Shown here: piece by piece, positions 6,248 through 14,568 of the stretch
Position numbering within the stretch: position 1 is the first letter of the stretch
Layout of the letters: every line of letters starts with the position of its first letter
Assembly: GCF_004124275.1 (NCBI RefSeq)
Contig: NZ_CP027218.1
Coordinates: 1,615,501-1,679,500, forward strand
DNA: 64,000 nucleotides
DNA from: Pseudomonas sp. DTU12.3
GTDB lineage: Bacteria; Pseudomonadota; Gammaproteobacteria; Pseudomonadales; Pseudomonadaceae
Direction of reading: 5' to 3'
Notes under the pieces: model-generated
Databases searched by the model: none
What the model was told of the DNA's origin: nothing
Seen by the model: only the letters and a program-made list of their open reading frames with translations
Made by a program: the position numbers and the translations under genes

Positions 6248-8695
6248 ATGGCTGACTATTACACCCTGCTTACCAACGCAGGGATTGCCTACGAAACGGC
6301 GTGCAAGGCCGCGGGCACGCCGATCAAGTTGACGCAGATTTCCGTCGGCGACGGCGGCGGCTCGGTCTACAACCCGGCCGCGACCGCCACCGCGCTGAAA
6401 CGCGAAGTCTGGCGCGGGCCGCTCAATGCGCTGTTCCAGGACGAAAAGAATCCGAGCTGGCTGCTCGCAGAAGTCACCATTCCGCCTGACGTTGGCGGCT
6501 GGTACGTGCGTGAAGCAGGGCTGTGGACTGACACCGGAATTCTCTACGCCATCGTCAAATATCCAGAGTCGTTCAAACCGGTTCTGGCCACATCCGGTTC
6601 GGGCAAAGAGTTCTACATTCGTTCGATTTTCGAGACCAGTAATGCGTCGCTGGTGACGTTGTTGATTGATGACACCGTGGTTAAGGCCACGCGTGCCTGG
6701 GTCATGAGTTATCTCGCCGAAGAGCTCGGCAAACTGGATGGCAAGCAATCCGCGCGTGTTGCTGCATCCAGCAACATCGTGCTGAGCGGTGCGCAGCAAA
6801 TTGACGGTGTCGCAGTGATTGCTGGCGACCGCGTGCTTGTTGCGAATCAGACGCTGGCCAAGGACAACGGCTTGTGGATCGTCGCCAATGGCGACTGGGT
6901 GCGGGCGACGGATGCCAACAGTAACGCCAAGGTCACGCCGGGCCTGACGGTGATGGTCGAGGAGGGCACAGCAAATGGAGATTCGTTGTGGCACCTGACC
7001 ACCAATGCGCCGATCACCCTCGGCACTACCGCGCTGGCGTTCAAGATGCTGGCCGGGCGAACCGGAATTGCGGCTGGGACTTACAAGAGTCTGACGGTTG
7101 ATGAATATGGTCGGGCGACGGCGGGTGCTAATCCCGAGACGCTGGCTGGGTTTGGCATCAAGGATTCGTACACCAAGGCTGAAGTTGAAGCGCTGATTGC
7201 CAAGGCATCAGCGTTGCCGGTGGGCTCGATTGTGGCGTTCCCGGTTGATGCACCGCCGCCTGGGTTTCTGGAGCTGGATAACAGCGTCAAAAGCAGTGCG
7301 ACGTACCCGGACTTGAGCGCTTACCTGGGCGGCAAGTTCAACAAGGGTGATGAGGGTGTTGGCAATTTCCGTTTGCCGGAGGCCCGCGGGGAGTTCTTGC
7401 GCGGTTGGGATCATGGGCGAGGCGTAGACGCTAGCCGTGTGGTTGGCTCGACCCAAAAGGGTACGGTAACTACTTTCGACAGCAACCCGAATCCGAACCT
7501 CACGGTCGAGGTCGTGCAGGCATCGGTGGCGGCTGCACAGGCCGATGTATTCGTATCCACTGATTATCCTGGGGTAGCCAGGACGTACACGACTTCGGGG
7601 GTTGTAACCTCATCGATACTGGCGGATGGCGGAGTTGTGAGGCCGCGCAACATCGCAGTCATGTGGTGCATCAAAGCCTGGAACGCCCCGGTCAATCAGG
7701 GAAACATCGATGTCGCCGCGCTGGCCAAGGAAGTCGAACGGCTCAAATCCGCCGTCCCGGTAGGCGCTGTTCTGGCATTCCCGACCGGCATCGTCGCTCC
7801 CGGTTATCTGGAGCTGGACGGCAGTGTGCAGAGCATTGCGACTTATCCGGATCTGGCGGCTTATCTCGGCACCACTTACAACAAGGGTAATGAAGGCCCA
7901 GGCAACTTCCGCTTGCCGGATTCACGTGGCGAGTTTCTGCGGGGCTGGGATCATGGGCGCGGTGTAGATGGCGGACGCCCGATCGGTAGTTGGCAGAAAG
8001 GTAGCCTCCAGTCTTTCGACCCCTCCAATGTCTCTCCGGCTGTCTCGGGCCTCTGGCATAACACGGCATCAGATGCCGGACTTCAGGAAGCACATGGCCT
8101 TGATCCTCATAACACGACGGATTACGGCGTTTCCAATGCGGTATTCACCGCTGGCAACACTCCGGTCAGTGCTGGGGCATTGGGAGTCATGCGTCCGCGC
8201 AACCTCGCCGTCATGTGGTGCATCAAGGCCTGGAACGCGCCGATCAATCAGGGAAACATTGACATCAGTGCGCTGACCGCTCTCGCGCAACAAGCGACTG
8301 AACCCAATCAAGGCACGGCAAAACTGGCCTCTCAGGCACAGACCGATGCCGGCGTGGATGACAAAACCATTGTCACGCCGAAGAAGTTGCGCTGGGGCTT
8401 TTCTATGTCCAAGGAGCGAGTTGGTTACCTCATGCTGCCGAGCTGGCTGGGTGGAGTGATCATCCAGTGGGGGACGATCAATGCGATTGCGGCAGGAGCC
8501 CAAGTGAGCGTTACGTACCCGATAGCCTATCCGACTGCCGAAATCATGACACTGGTCGGCAACAGTTCCTCGGCGGGCTCTACCTCGATCACTTCCACCC
8601 TATGTGTCATGTACGGCGGTCTTACGAAGTTCACTGTTTCTGCCATCGGTAGCAGTGGTCAACCGAATGGGCCGTGGATTTCGATCGGCTGGTAA
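6248..8695 (+). CDS. Tail fibre H with duplicated collar domain, tailocin 1
   Basis: An 815-residue fibre. Residues 1-160 match the conserved P2/pyocin fibre N-terminal domain that docks to the baseplate (ADYYTLLTNAGIAYE, GGWYVREAGLW). A shaft follows, then two tail-collar domains at about 325-480 and 505-665, each running from FPxxxxxPGxLELD through NFRLP, RGEFLRGWDHGRGVD and RPRNxAVMWCIKAWNAP. The near-repeat period is about 180 residues, so this is an internal duplication. Residues about 720-815 resemble the gp53-like terminal domain (VIIQWGT, VTYPIAYPTA). It determines the target range of tailocin 1. Confidence 0.92.
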   Translation: MADYYTLLTNAGIAYETACKAAGTPIKLTQISVGDGGGSVYNPAATATALKREVWRGPLNALFQDEKNPSWLLAEVTIPPDVGGWYVREAGLWTDTGILYAIVKYPESFKPVLATSGSGKEFYIRSIFETSNASLVTLLIDDTVVKATRAWVMSYLAEELGKLDGKQSARVAASSNIVLSGAQQIDGVAVIAGDRVLVANQTLAKDNGLWIVANGDWVRATDANSNAKVTPGLTVMVEEGTANGDSLWHLTTNAPITLGTTALAFKMLAGRTGIAAGTYKSLTVDEYGRATAGANPETLAGFGIKDSYTKAEVEALIAKASALPVGSIVAFPVDAPPPGFLELDNSVKSSATYPDLSAYLGGKFNKGDEGVGNFRLPEARGEFLRGWDHGRGVDASRVVGSTQKGTVTTFDSNPNPNLTVEVVQASVAAAQADVFVSTDYPGVARTYTTSGVVTSSILADGGVVRPRNIAVMWCIKAWNAPVNQGNIDVAALAKEVERLKSAVPVGAVLAFPTGIVAPGYLELDGSVQSIATYPDLAAYLGTTYNKGNEGPGNFRLPDSRGEFLRGWDHGRGVDGGRPIGSWQKGSLQSFDPSNVSPAVSGLWHNTASDAGLQEAHGLDPHNTTDYGVSNAVFTAGNTPVSAGALGVMRPRNLAVMWCIKAWNAPINQGNIDISALTALAQQATEPNQGTAKLASQAQTDAGVDDKTIVTPKKLRWGFSMSKERVGYLMLPSWLGGVIIQWGTINAIAAGAQVSVTYPIAYPTAEIMTLVGNSSSAGSTSITSTLCVMYGGLTKFTVSAIGSSGQPNGPWISIGW

Positions 8696-8710
8696 CAGGG
8701 AGAATTATTC

Positions 8711-9139
8711 ATGTCACTTTTTTATGCCGCCTCGACTGGTGGCTTTTACGACGATGCCGTTCACGTTGCAATGCCTGACGATGCAGTGGAAATCACCACA
8801 CAACTGCGCTCTGAGCTTTTAGCGGGAGAAGCGCAATCGCTGGTGATCGGTGCAGATGAGCATGGAAGGCCTGTCCTGAGGACGCCTGAACTGAACCGTG
8901 AATCCGAGGCTGATCGGGAGCGCATTTGGCGTGACGGCAAGATTGAAAACGTGAAGTGGTTGCGTGAGCGTCATCGCGATGAACTCGAAATGTCCAGCGA
9001 TACAACACTGACCGTCGATCAATATCAGGCGTTGCTGGCTTATTTGAAGGACTTGCGCGATTGGCCACAGTCAGAGCAATTTCCGAATGAGCAGGCTCGG
9101 CCTGAACAACCTGATTGGATCGCTTTGCAAGTACGTTGA
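8711..9139 (+). CDS. Tail fibre chaperone (APC type) for fibre H
   Basis: A 142-residue tail-fibre assembly chaperone immediately after fibre H. The C-terminal half has the tail assembly chaperone pattern seen repeatedly in this locus: R-x-W-R ... WL-x-x-RHRDE ... LLAYLKDLRDWP ... RPEQPDW. Such proteins are needed to fold the fibre tip and often work only with their own fibre. An AGGGAGAA site precedes the ATG. It differs in family from the three orphan assembly-like genes at the front of the locus. Confidence 0.85.
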   Translation: MSLFYAASTGGFYDDAVHVAMPDDAVEITTQLRSELLAGEAQSLVIGADEHGRPVLRTPELNRESEADRERIWRDGKIENVKWLRERHRDELEMSSDTTLTVDQYQALLAYLKDLRDWPQSEQFPNEQARPEQPDWIALQVR

Positions 9140-9142
9140 ACG

Positions 9143-9166
9143 CCCCGAACCCCGGGGTGTTTTTTT
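9143..9166 (+). terminator. Possible terminator after the fibre H chaperone
   Basis: CCCCG / CGGGG stem followed by TGTTTTTTT just after the chaperone stop. A second stem with T residues follows at 9195-9218 (AAGCCCCT / AGGGGCTT). Both precede the sheath gene, so they may trim fibre transcripts or lower read-through. Confidence 0.55.
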
Positions 9167-9194
9167 CTACCCCCCAAAGCACTCAACACCCGCC

Positions 9195-9218
9195 AAGCCC
9201 CTCCCCACGAGGGGCTTT
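9195..9218 (+). terminator. Second terminator-like hairpin before the sheath operon
   Basis: AAGCCCCT / AGGGGCTT with a seven-base loop and three T. It lies 23 bases before the small gene ahead of the sheath. The T-tract is short, so efficiency is uncertain. Confidence 0.5.
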
Positions 9219-9240
9219 CCCGTTTATGGAGAAACGAAAA

Positions 9241-9426
9241 ATGGCAACCCGCCAAACCTACACCGTGCTCGTCCCATTCCCCACCGGCGGTGGGCACTGG
9301 TCGAGCATCGGCCAAGACCTTGATCTGCTCGACGTCGAGGCCAGTGCTCTGCACTTCGCCGGTCGACTGGAACTGAAAACACCTATCACCCAGGCCAAAA
9401 AGGCCGCTGCCAAGAAGGCTGACTGA
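9241..9426 (+). CDS. Small protein upstream of sheath, tailocin 1
   Basis: A 61-residue protein with a lysine/alanine-rich tail (ITQAKKAAAKKAD). GGAGA at 9228-9232 favours the ATG at 9241 over an in-frame ATG at 9226. Its position and size match the DUF2635-type protein that precedes the sheath in Mu-like clusters, including the gene at 16354 in tailocin 2, but sequence similarity to that gene is weak. The stop is two bases before the sheath ATG, so the two are co-translated. Function unknown. Confidence 0.7.
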   Translation: MATRQTYTVLVPFPTGGGHWSSIGQDLDLLDVEASALHFAGRLELKTPITQAKKAAAKKAD

Positions 9427-9428
9427 AC

Positions 9429-10595
9429 ATGGCTGAGGTTTTGAACTTCGAGCACAACGGCATTACCGTCAATGCCACTGAATCCCCCGAGGCCATGGGT
9501 GGCCTGGGTGACAACGTCATCGGTCTGGTCGGCACCGCGCCGAAAGCCGATCCGCTGATTCCGCGTAACGCACCGTTCCGCATCAACAGCTTCACCACCC
9601 ACGCGCTGCTCGATCCGACCGGTTCGGAAGAGGGCACGCTGTATCACGCGGTCTACCAGATCCTCAAAGTGGTCAAGGTGCCGGTCTACGTGGTCATCGT
9701 CGAAGCGGGTGCGACCCCGGCCGACACCGTCAACAATGTGATCGGTGGCGTTGATCCGTTGACCGGCCGCAAGCTCGGTCTGGCCGCGCTGGGTAGTGTT
9801 CCGGAAGACCTGACCATCATCGGTGCGCCGGGCTTCACCGGCACTAAAGCGGTGGCCAGCGAGTTCGCCTCGTTCGGCAAGCGCATCAAGGCCCGTGTAG
9901 TGCTGGACGGCAAGGACGCTTCGGTCGCCGATCAAGTGCTGTACAGCCAGGAACTCGGCGGCGCCGACCTTGGTTTCGACCGTTGCCTGGTAGTGCACAA
10001 CATGCCTGCCGTGTACTCGAAGGCGGCGAAGAAAAACGTTTTCCTGTCGCCTTCCAGTCTGGCGATTGCCGCACTGGCCAAGGTCAAGCAGTGGGAGAGC
10101 CCGGGCAACCAGGTGACCTACGCCGAGGACGTTTCGCGGGTCGTTGAATACAACATCCTCGACACCTCCACCGAAGGCGATCTGCTCAACCGCTACGGCG
10201 TCAGCTACTACGCCCGCACCGTGCTCGGCGGCTTCTCGCTGCTGGGTAACCGCTCGATCACCGGCAAGTTCATCAGCTACGTCGGCCTCGAAGATGCGAT
10301 CAGCCGCAAGCTGGTCAAGGCCGGCCAGAAAGCCATGGCCAAGAACCTCACCAAATCCTTCATGGATCAAGAGGTCAAGCGCATCAACGACTGGCTGCAA
10401 ACCCTGGTCGCCGATGAAACCATTCCTGGCGGCAGCGTGTACCTGCACCCGGAACTGAACAGCGTCGAGAAGTACAAGAACGGCACCTGGTACGTGGTCA
10501 TCGACTACGGCCGCTACGCGCCGAACGAACACATGGTTTATCAACTCAACGCCCGCGATGAAATCATCGAGCAGTTCCTGGAGGACGTTCTCTAA
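9429..10595 (+). CDS. Contractile tail sheath protein (FI type), tailocin 1
   Basis: A 388-residue sheath subunit, close to the length of the R-pyocin sheath. The N-terminus has the family's GITVNATESPEAMGGLGDNV and VIGLVGTAPKADP. The conserved C-terminal region includes VKRINDWLQTLVADETIPGG and ends with the arm that links neighbouring subunits. Contraction of the sheath drives the tube through the target envelope. The tube gene overlaps its stop (TAATG). Confidence 0.95.
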   Translation: MAEVLNFEHNGITVNATESPEAMGGLGDNVIGLVGTAPKADPLIPRNAPFRINSFTTHALLDPTGSEEGTLYHAVYQILKVVKVPVYVVIVEAGATPADTVNNVIGGVDPLTGRKLGLAALGSVPEDLTIIGAPGFTGTKAVASEFASFGKRIKARVVLDGKDASVADQVLYSQELGGADLGFDRCLVVHNMPAVYSKAAKKNVFLSPSSLAIAALAKVKQWESPGNQVTYAEDVSRVVEYNILDTSTEGDLLNRYGVSYYARTVLGGFSLLGNRSITGKFISYVGLEDAISRKLVKAGQKAMAKNLTKSFMDQEVKRINDWLQTLVADETIPGGSVYLHPELNSVEKYKNGTWYVVIDYGRYAPNEHMVYQLNARDEIIEQFLEDVL

Positions 10596-11101
10596 TGTTT
10601 ACCAACCGCGTAAGACAGGCCATCGCGGCCACCCTGCAAGGTTTGCCGTTGTCGGCGACCGTTGAGGAATTCACTCCGCCGAAAATTGATTTCGATATGG
10701 AAACCATGGCGGGCGGGCGCTTCATCGTTGAAGAAATGGCCAAGAGCGCCAAGCCGCTGAATGCCACGCTGAAGCTTCAAGGCATGGGCGCTGAAGTCAT
10801 GCTTGCGCTGGGTGTGAAGCTGGGCGACGACATCCTGCTGAACGTGCGCGAAGCCGGGCAGGATCAGGACGGGAACACTTGGTTCACCTACCACACCGTC
10901 GGCGGCAAGCTGAAATCCTTGACTGAAGATGCCCTGAAAATGGGCAGCAAAGCCATCACCACACTGGAGCTGTCCTGCCGCACCTACAACCGCCTGGAAA
11001 ACGGCGTACCGGTGATCGACATCGACGTGCGCACCCAGAAGTTCGTGCTCAACGGCGTCGACATCCTCGGTGATGCCCGGCGTGCGGTGCTGATGCCGTA
11101 A
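10595..11101 (+). CDS. Tail tube protein (FII type), tailocin 1
   Basis: A 168-residue major tail tube protein. It starts MFTNRVRQAIAATLQGLPLS and includes FDMETMAGGRFIVEEMAKSAKPLN, both typical of P2/R-pyocin FII. It forms the inner hollow tube that depolarises the target cell. Start and sheath stop overlap by one base, keeping sheath and tube synthesis linked. Confidence 0.95.
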   Translation: MFTNRVRQAIAATLQGLPLSATVEEFTPPKIDFDMETMAGGRFIVEEMAKSAKPLNATLKLQGMGAEVMLALGVKLGDDILLNVREAGQDQDGNTWFTYHTVGGKLKSLTEDALKMGSKAITTLELSCRTYNRLENGVPVIDIDVRTQKFVLNGVDILGDARRAVLMP

Positions 11102-11129
11102 CGCTGTAAGCAAGCCAGGCACCTGACCC

Positions 11130-11218
11130 TGTAGGAGCGGGCTTGCTCGCGAATGCGGCGTGACAGCCGACGCATATTTATCTGACACACCGCTTTCGCG
11201 AGCAAGCCCGCTCCCACA
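11130..11218. repeat. REPIN (GTGGGAGCGGGCTTGCTCGCGAA type) inside tailocin operon
   Basis: Two REP arms in inverted orientation: GTAGGAGCGGGCTTGCTCGC at the left and its near-complement ending in GCTCCCACA at the right. It lies between tube and E genes and is unrelated to phage sequence. Confidence 0.9.
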
Positions 11219-11283
11219 CTGGATCAGTGTGCGTTGGCAGATGTTCAGTAACACCCCCTCAAGAATCACCAAGGAATTCATTC

Positions 11284-11865
11284 ATGTCGTGGATGCCACC
11301 CCAGCACGACCTGCTGTCGCCGATCACCGGCGACGACGGTTCGCAGATCAACCAGATCCAGCTCAAGCCGCTGTTCTACGCCGCGCAAAAAGAAGCGCTG
11401 GAACGCGCCGGCGATGACGAAGACGATCAGTTTTTCGAACTGGCGCTGCTCGCCACCGGCCTGTCGGTCAAGGAACTCGACCAGCTCAAACGCCCGGACT
11501 ACGTGAGCATCGCGCAGTACGTGCACGAGATGTCGACCCGTCCGGCGGCGTACTTTCTCGACCAGGCCGAAGACGCGGAAAAATCCGCCGATCCCGATCA
11601 GATACAGCTGCTGCAACCGCTCGCCGTCACTGGCCGCACCGTGGATTCGCTGAGCCTGGAAATGCCTGCTCTGCGCGCCACCAAAGTGATGAAGAAACTG
11701 AAAACGGCCAAGGAACGCGCCGAGTTCATCACCGCCCATTGCACCGGTCTGATGATCCCCGATCTGGCCCTGATGACTGTCCCGGACTGGACGCAGCTAC
11801 AGGTGCGCATAGACGATTTTTTAAACCAGCCGGCGGCCTACTTTCGGAACGCGACATCGAAGTAA
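11284..11865 (+). CDS. Tail assembly chaperone E (unshifted product), tailocin 1
   Basis: A 193-residue tail assembly chaperone of the Mu gp41/P2 E kind. Such proteins coat the tape measure while tube subunits assemble. AAGGAA sits before the ATG at 11284. The C-terminal 13 residues lie past a TTTAAAC slippery heptamer at 11820-11826, so this is the shorter of two expected products. Its place between tube and tape measure matches PA0624 in R-pyocins, though it is larger than classical P2 gpE. Confidence 0.82.
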   Translation: MSWMPPQHDLLSPITGDDGSQINQIQLKPLFYAAQKEALERAGDDEDDQFFELALLATGLSVKELDQLKRPDYVSIAQYVHEMSTRPAAYFLDQAEDAEKSADPDQIQLLQPLAVTGRTVDSLSLEMPALRATKVMKKLKTAKERAEFITAHCTGLMIPDLALMTVPDWTQLQVRIDDFLNQPAAYFRNATSK

Positions 11866-11987
11866 TCCTCGATATCGTCCCGCTCATTTACCCGGTAAGT
11901 GAAGCGGAAATTCTCGAATGGGACGCCGACAAGGCGTTGCGCCGCTACGACATAGCGATCACTCGCCTTGGCGTGAAACAGGAGTAG
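11284..11987 (+). CDS. Tail assembly chaperone E-E' (-1 frameshift fusion), tailocin 1
   Basis: Predicted fusion made by a -1 slip on T TTA AAC (11820-11826). The first 181 residues come from E; reading then moves to the -1 frame and adds 53 residues, including ERDIEVILDIVPLIYPVSEA and DADKALRRYDIAITRLG, up to the stop at 11985. The extension has no plausible start of its own next to the slip site and ends seven bases before the tape measure. This arrangement is standard in long-tailed phages, where the fusion and the short form are made in a fixed ratio. The slip itself is inferred, not seen. Confidence 0.85.
11820..11826 (+). other. Slippery heptamer TTTAAAC for -1 frameshift
   Basis: The zero-frame codons are TTA AAC, giving the canonical X XXY YYZ arrangement. 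It is preceded by TTT, so TTTTTTAAAC gives a second possible slip. The -1 frame stays open to 11987. Confidence 0.85.
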
Positions 11988-11994
11988 AGCGGCA

Positions 11995-13974
11995 ATGGCA
12001 GAGAGTAAATATGCGCCGGTGAATGCCGGTGAGCGCAGTGCGGCGGCCCCCGGCAATAGCCCTTTGAGTTTGCCAGTGGCGAACACCGGTACAGGATCGT
12101 TCGGCCCCGAGCAGATCTCCAGCCTGAGTCAGGCGCTCATCACCGCCAGTGTCAAGATCGGCGCGTTGACGACGGCAATCGATTCATTGAGGCTGGCGTT
12201 GTCCAATCTGCGTTCGATTTCGCTGAGCAGCAATGCGAAAAGCGAATCCACCCGCGAACCGGCAACGCCTTCTGATACCAGTGAGCGGGCCAGGGCGCCT
12301 GAGAGTCTTAAGCCAGCGATTGACTTGTACTCGGCTGCCGCCGAGTTCGGCAGCGCCGCACAACTGCCGCCAAAGCAGGCCAATGAAATGGCGCTGTCGA
12401 GCCTGATCATGGCCAGTAAGCCATTGGTGGCGGGAGGGGGCACCAGCGGTCTGGAGTTGCTCAAGGTCGCCACACTGGCGGCTGACGCAGGGGTCGGCAA
12501 TGAGCTGACCAATGCGGCGGACAAGCCTTTTGAATTGCTCAACTTCGCCGGCGACGTTGCGATCGTTGCGTCAGCCTTCAAGGTCCCGGCCATGGAAGTC
12601 GCCGAAATGATGGCGGTGTGGCGCACTTCGATGAAGCTAACTCGCGATCAGGCGTTTGACCTCGCGGATGCGACAAAACAGCTCGGCAAAATACCGGGTG
12701 GCGCCAAACCGGCAGACATCGGTGTCGTTCTCAAACAGTCGGGTGATGCGGCGATTGCGGCGGGCCTGCAACCCGAGCAAGCCGCCGCGCTGTCCGCAGC
12801 CTTGCTCAACAGCGGGACGAAAAAAGACGATGCCGGCGAGGCGTTGAAGCGCATTTCCCTCGCGCTGGACAAGGGGGGCAACGCGTCCGCCACCGAGCGT
12901 GGCGCCTGGAAGCAACTTGGGCTGGATCCCGCCGCGGTGACCGCGGCGATGCATGACCCGGACAAGCAAAGTGCACAGGGCGCGGTGCTGTCGGTACTGG
13001 CTGCGCTGAACGCCAAACCGGCCGAGCAACGCGCCCAGTTGGCGCAGACACTATTTGCCGATGGCGGTAATGCGGTGCAGTTGCTGTCGCAGAGCCTTGG
13101 TGACGTCAACGAGGCCTTCACGCAAGTGAAGGACAAAGACCAATACGCGACGTCGAAGGTCGGTGATCAGAGTTCGGTGCGCCAATCTGCACTGACGCTC
13201 TCCAATACCCCGCAAGGACAGTGGAACGCTCAGAACGCGCGAAGCGAGCGCTTGGCCATCGCCAGCGCCAATGCGGTATCGCCTTCTCCAGAAGCGCTGA
13301 GTGTTGCCGGTGCCAGCATCGACAGGATGAGTGAATTCGCCGAGGACCATCCGACGATTGCAGCAGTGATTATCACAGCCGGCACAGCCCTGAAAAAATT
13401 ATTCGATGTGCTGTTGGACGCCGCTGTCGATGAGGGGAAAGACCGGTTTGGCAAACGGATACCCGGCGTTGCGTCGGGCAATCCTCCCGATCTTTCATCT
13501 ACCCGCGATTCTGCAGTGCAGCTTCCAACGGATGCGCCGGTGACGGAAATCGCCAGTCTGGCGCCCGCGACCGTCAGGGAAATGAAAATCGGCCAACCAT
13601 CCTCTTTGATCGATGCGCCACACCACAGGCCATCGAGCGTCACCATGAGGACGGTTGCCGAGGTTGCTCCAGTTTCGGACAGGGACGCGGGAGCCGCGTT
13701 GGGTGAACGGCTGGCGGTCTTCGCCGCCGACACACTCTCCGCACCCGGCCAGGTCAGCAAAGATCTGGCGAGCGCCCAAGCCGCCAATCAGCATCTCACC
13801 TTTGCACCTTCGGTTCAGGTGTACTGCAGCGATCCGGGCAGTTCGGAAAATATCGGATTGCTGGTGACACAGCACCTGCGAAGCCAATTCGACAGTCAAT
13901 TCACTCCGTTCATGAACACTAACCCTCTCGCCACCCGCCGTGACGCAGCCCTGACCGATGGAGTCGCCACATGA
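11995..13974 (+). CDS. Tail tape measure protein, tailocin 1
   Basis: A 659-residue protein in the tape-measure position. It is Ala/Ser-rich with helical stretches (ISSLSQALITASVKIGALTT) and a central region with LPPKQANEMALSSLIMASK and VAEMMAVWRTSMKLTRDQAF, a pattern seen in P2-like TP901-type tape measures. This protein sets tail length and sits in the tube lumen. If the usual rule of about 1.5 angstroms per residue holds, the tail would be near 100 nm. The C-terminus ends four bases into gpU (ATGA). Confidence 0.88.
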   Translation: MAESKYAPVNAGERSAAAPGNSPLSLPVANTGTGSFGPEQISSLSQALITASVKIGALTTAIDSLRLALSNLRSISLSSNAKSESTREPATPSDTSERARAPESLKPAIDLYSAAAEFGSAAQLPPKQANEMALSSLIMASKPLVAGGGTSGLELLKVATLAADAGVGNELTNAADKPFELLNFAGDVAIVASAFKVPAMEVAEMMAVWRTSMKLTRDQAFDLADATKQLGKIPGGAKPADIGVVLKQSGDAAIAAGLQPEQAAALSAALLNSGTKKDDAGEALKRISLALDKGGNASATERGAWKQLGLDPAAVTAAMHDPDKQSAQGAVLSVLAALNAKPAEQRAQLAQTLFADGGNAVQLLSQSLGDVNEAFTQVKDKDQYATSKVGDQSSVRQSALTLSNTPQGQWNAQNARSERLAIASANAVSPSPEALSVAGASIDRMSEFAEDHPTIAAVIITAGTALKKLFDVLLDAAVDEGKDRFGKRIPGVASGNPPDLSSTRDSAVQLPTDAPVTEIASLAPATVREMKIGQPSSLIDAPHHRPSSVTMRTVAEVAPVSDRDAGAALGERLAVFAADTLSAPGQVSKDLASAQAANQHLTFAPSVQVYCSDPGSSENIGLLVTQHLRSQFDSQFTPFMNTNPLATRRDAALTDGVAT

Positions 13975-14354
13975 AACAACAAATGGCTCTGGGCAGTTTT
14001 ATCTTCGGCCTGTCGCGCAACTTTGCGTACCACACACTGCTGCGCAAAACGGACGGTGGCTGGGCGGAAATACAGATTCTCACCAGCAAACCGAAATCCA
14101 GCCAGATCGGCCAGAAGTCAGAAACCCTGACGATTACCGGCAAGTCGATGTACGCCGTGGCCATGGAGCGCCTGGATGAATTGCGGACGTTGCAGGCACT
14201 GCGTATTCCGCTGCCGCTGATTGATGGCATCGGACGTAATTGGGGCTTGTGGCGGATCAACACGGTCACCGAAACCCAGACCTACATCATCGATGACGGC
14301 ACGGCGATGGTGCTCGACTGGGTCATTGAATTGGCGGAGTTCAACAATGCGTAA
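13971..14354 (+). CDS. Tail protein U, tailocin 1
   Basis: A 127-residue phage P2 gpU family protein (MALGSFIFGL, LTITGKSMYAVAMERLDELR, WGLWRINTVTETQTYI). It is thought to act at tail completion or in the baseplate hub. It overlaps the tape measure upstream and X downstream, all by a few bases, so the four genes TMP-U-X-D form one translation unit. Confidence 0.9.
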   Translation: MKQQMALGSFIFGLSRNFAYHTLLRKTDGGWAEIQILTSKPKSSQIGQKSETLTITGKSMYAVAMERLDELRTLQALRIPLPLIDGIGRNWGLWRINTVTETQTYIIDDGTAMVLDWVIELAEFNNA

Positions 14355-14559
14355 GGTACGAAGCGTGGCCGGTGATTCGGTGAATCTGCTGCTCTACCGC
14401 GAAACCGGGCGCAGTGATGATGCCGCTGAAGAGGCCCTGTGGAAGCTCAACCCGACCCTGGCCGAGTCCGACCCGGTTCTGCCCGCTGGCATCTGGGTCG
14501 TGCTGCCTGAACTCGACAGCAAACCCGCCGCGATCAAAGCGCTCACGGCCTGGGATTAA
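14347..14559 (+). CDS. Tail protein X (LysM-like), tailocin 1
   Basis: A 70-residue protein of the P2 gpX family, which resembles a LysM domain: GDSVNLLLYRETGRSD then LWKLNPTLAESDPVLPAG and IWVVLPEL. It likely binds peptidoglycan or joins hub to tube. The start at 14347 lies inside the end of U. Confidence 0.9.
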   Translation: MRKVRSVAGDSVNLLLYRETGRSDDAAEEALWKLNPTLAESDPVLPAGIWVVLPELDSKPAAIKALTAWD

Positions 14560-14568
14560 GGAGGTTGT

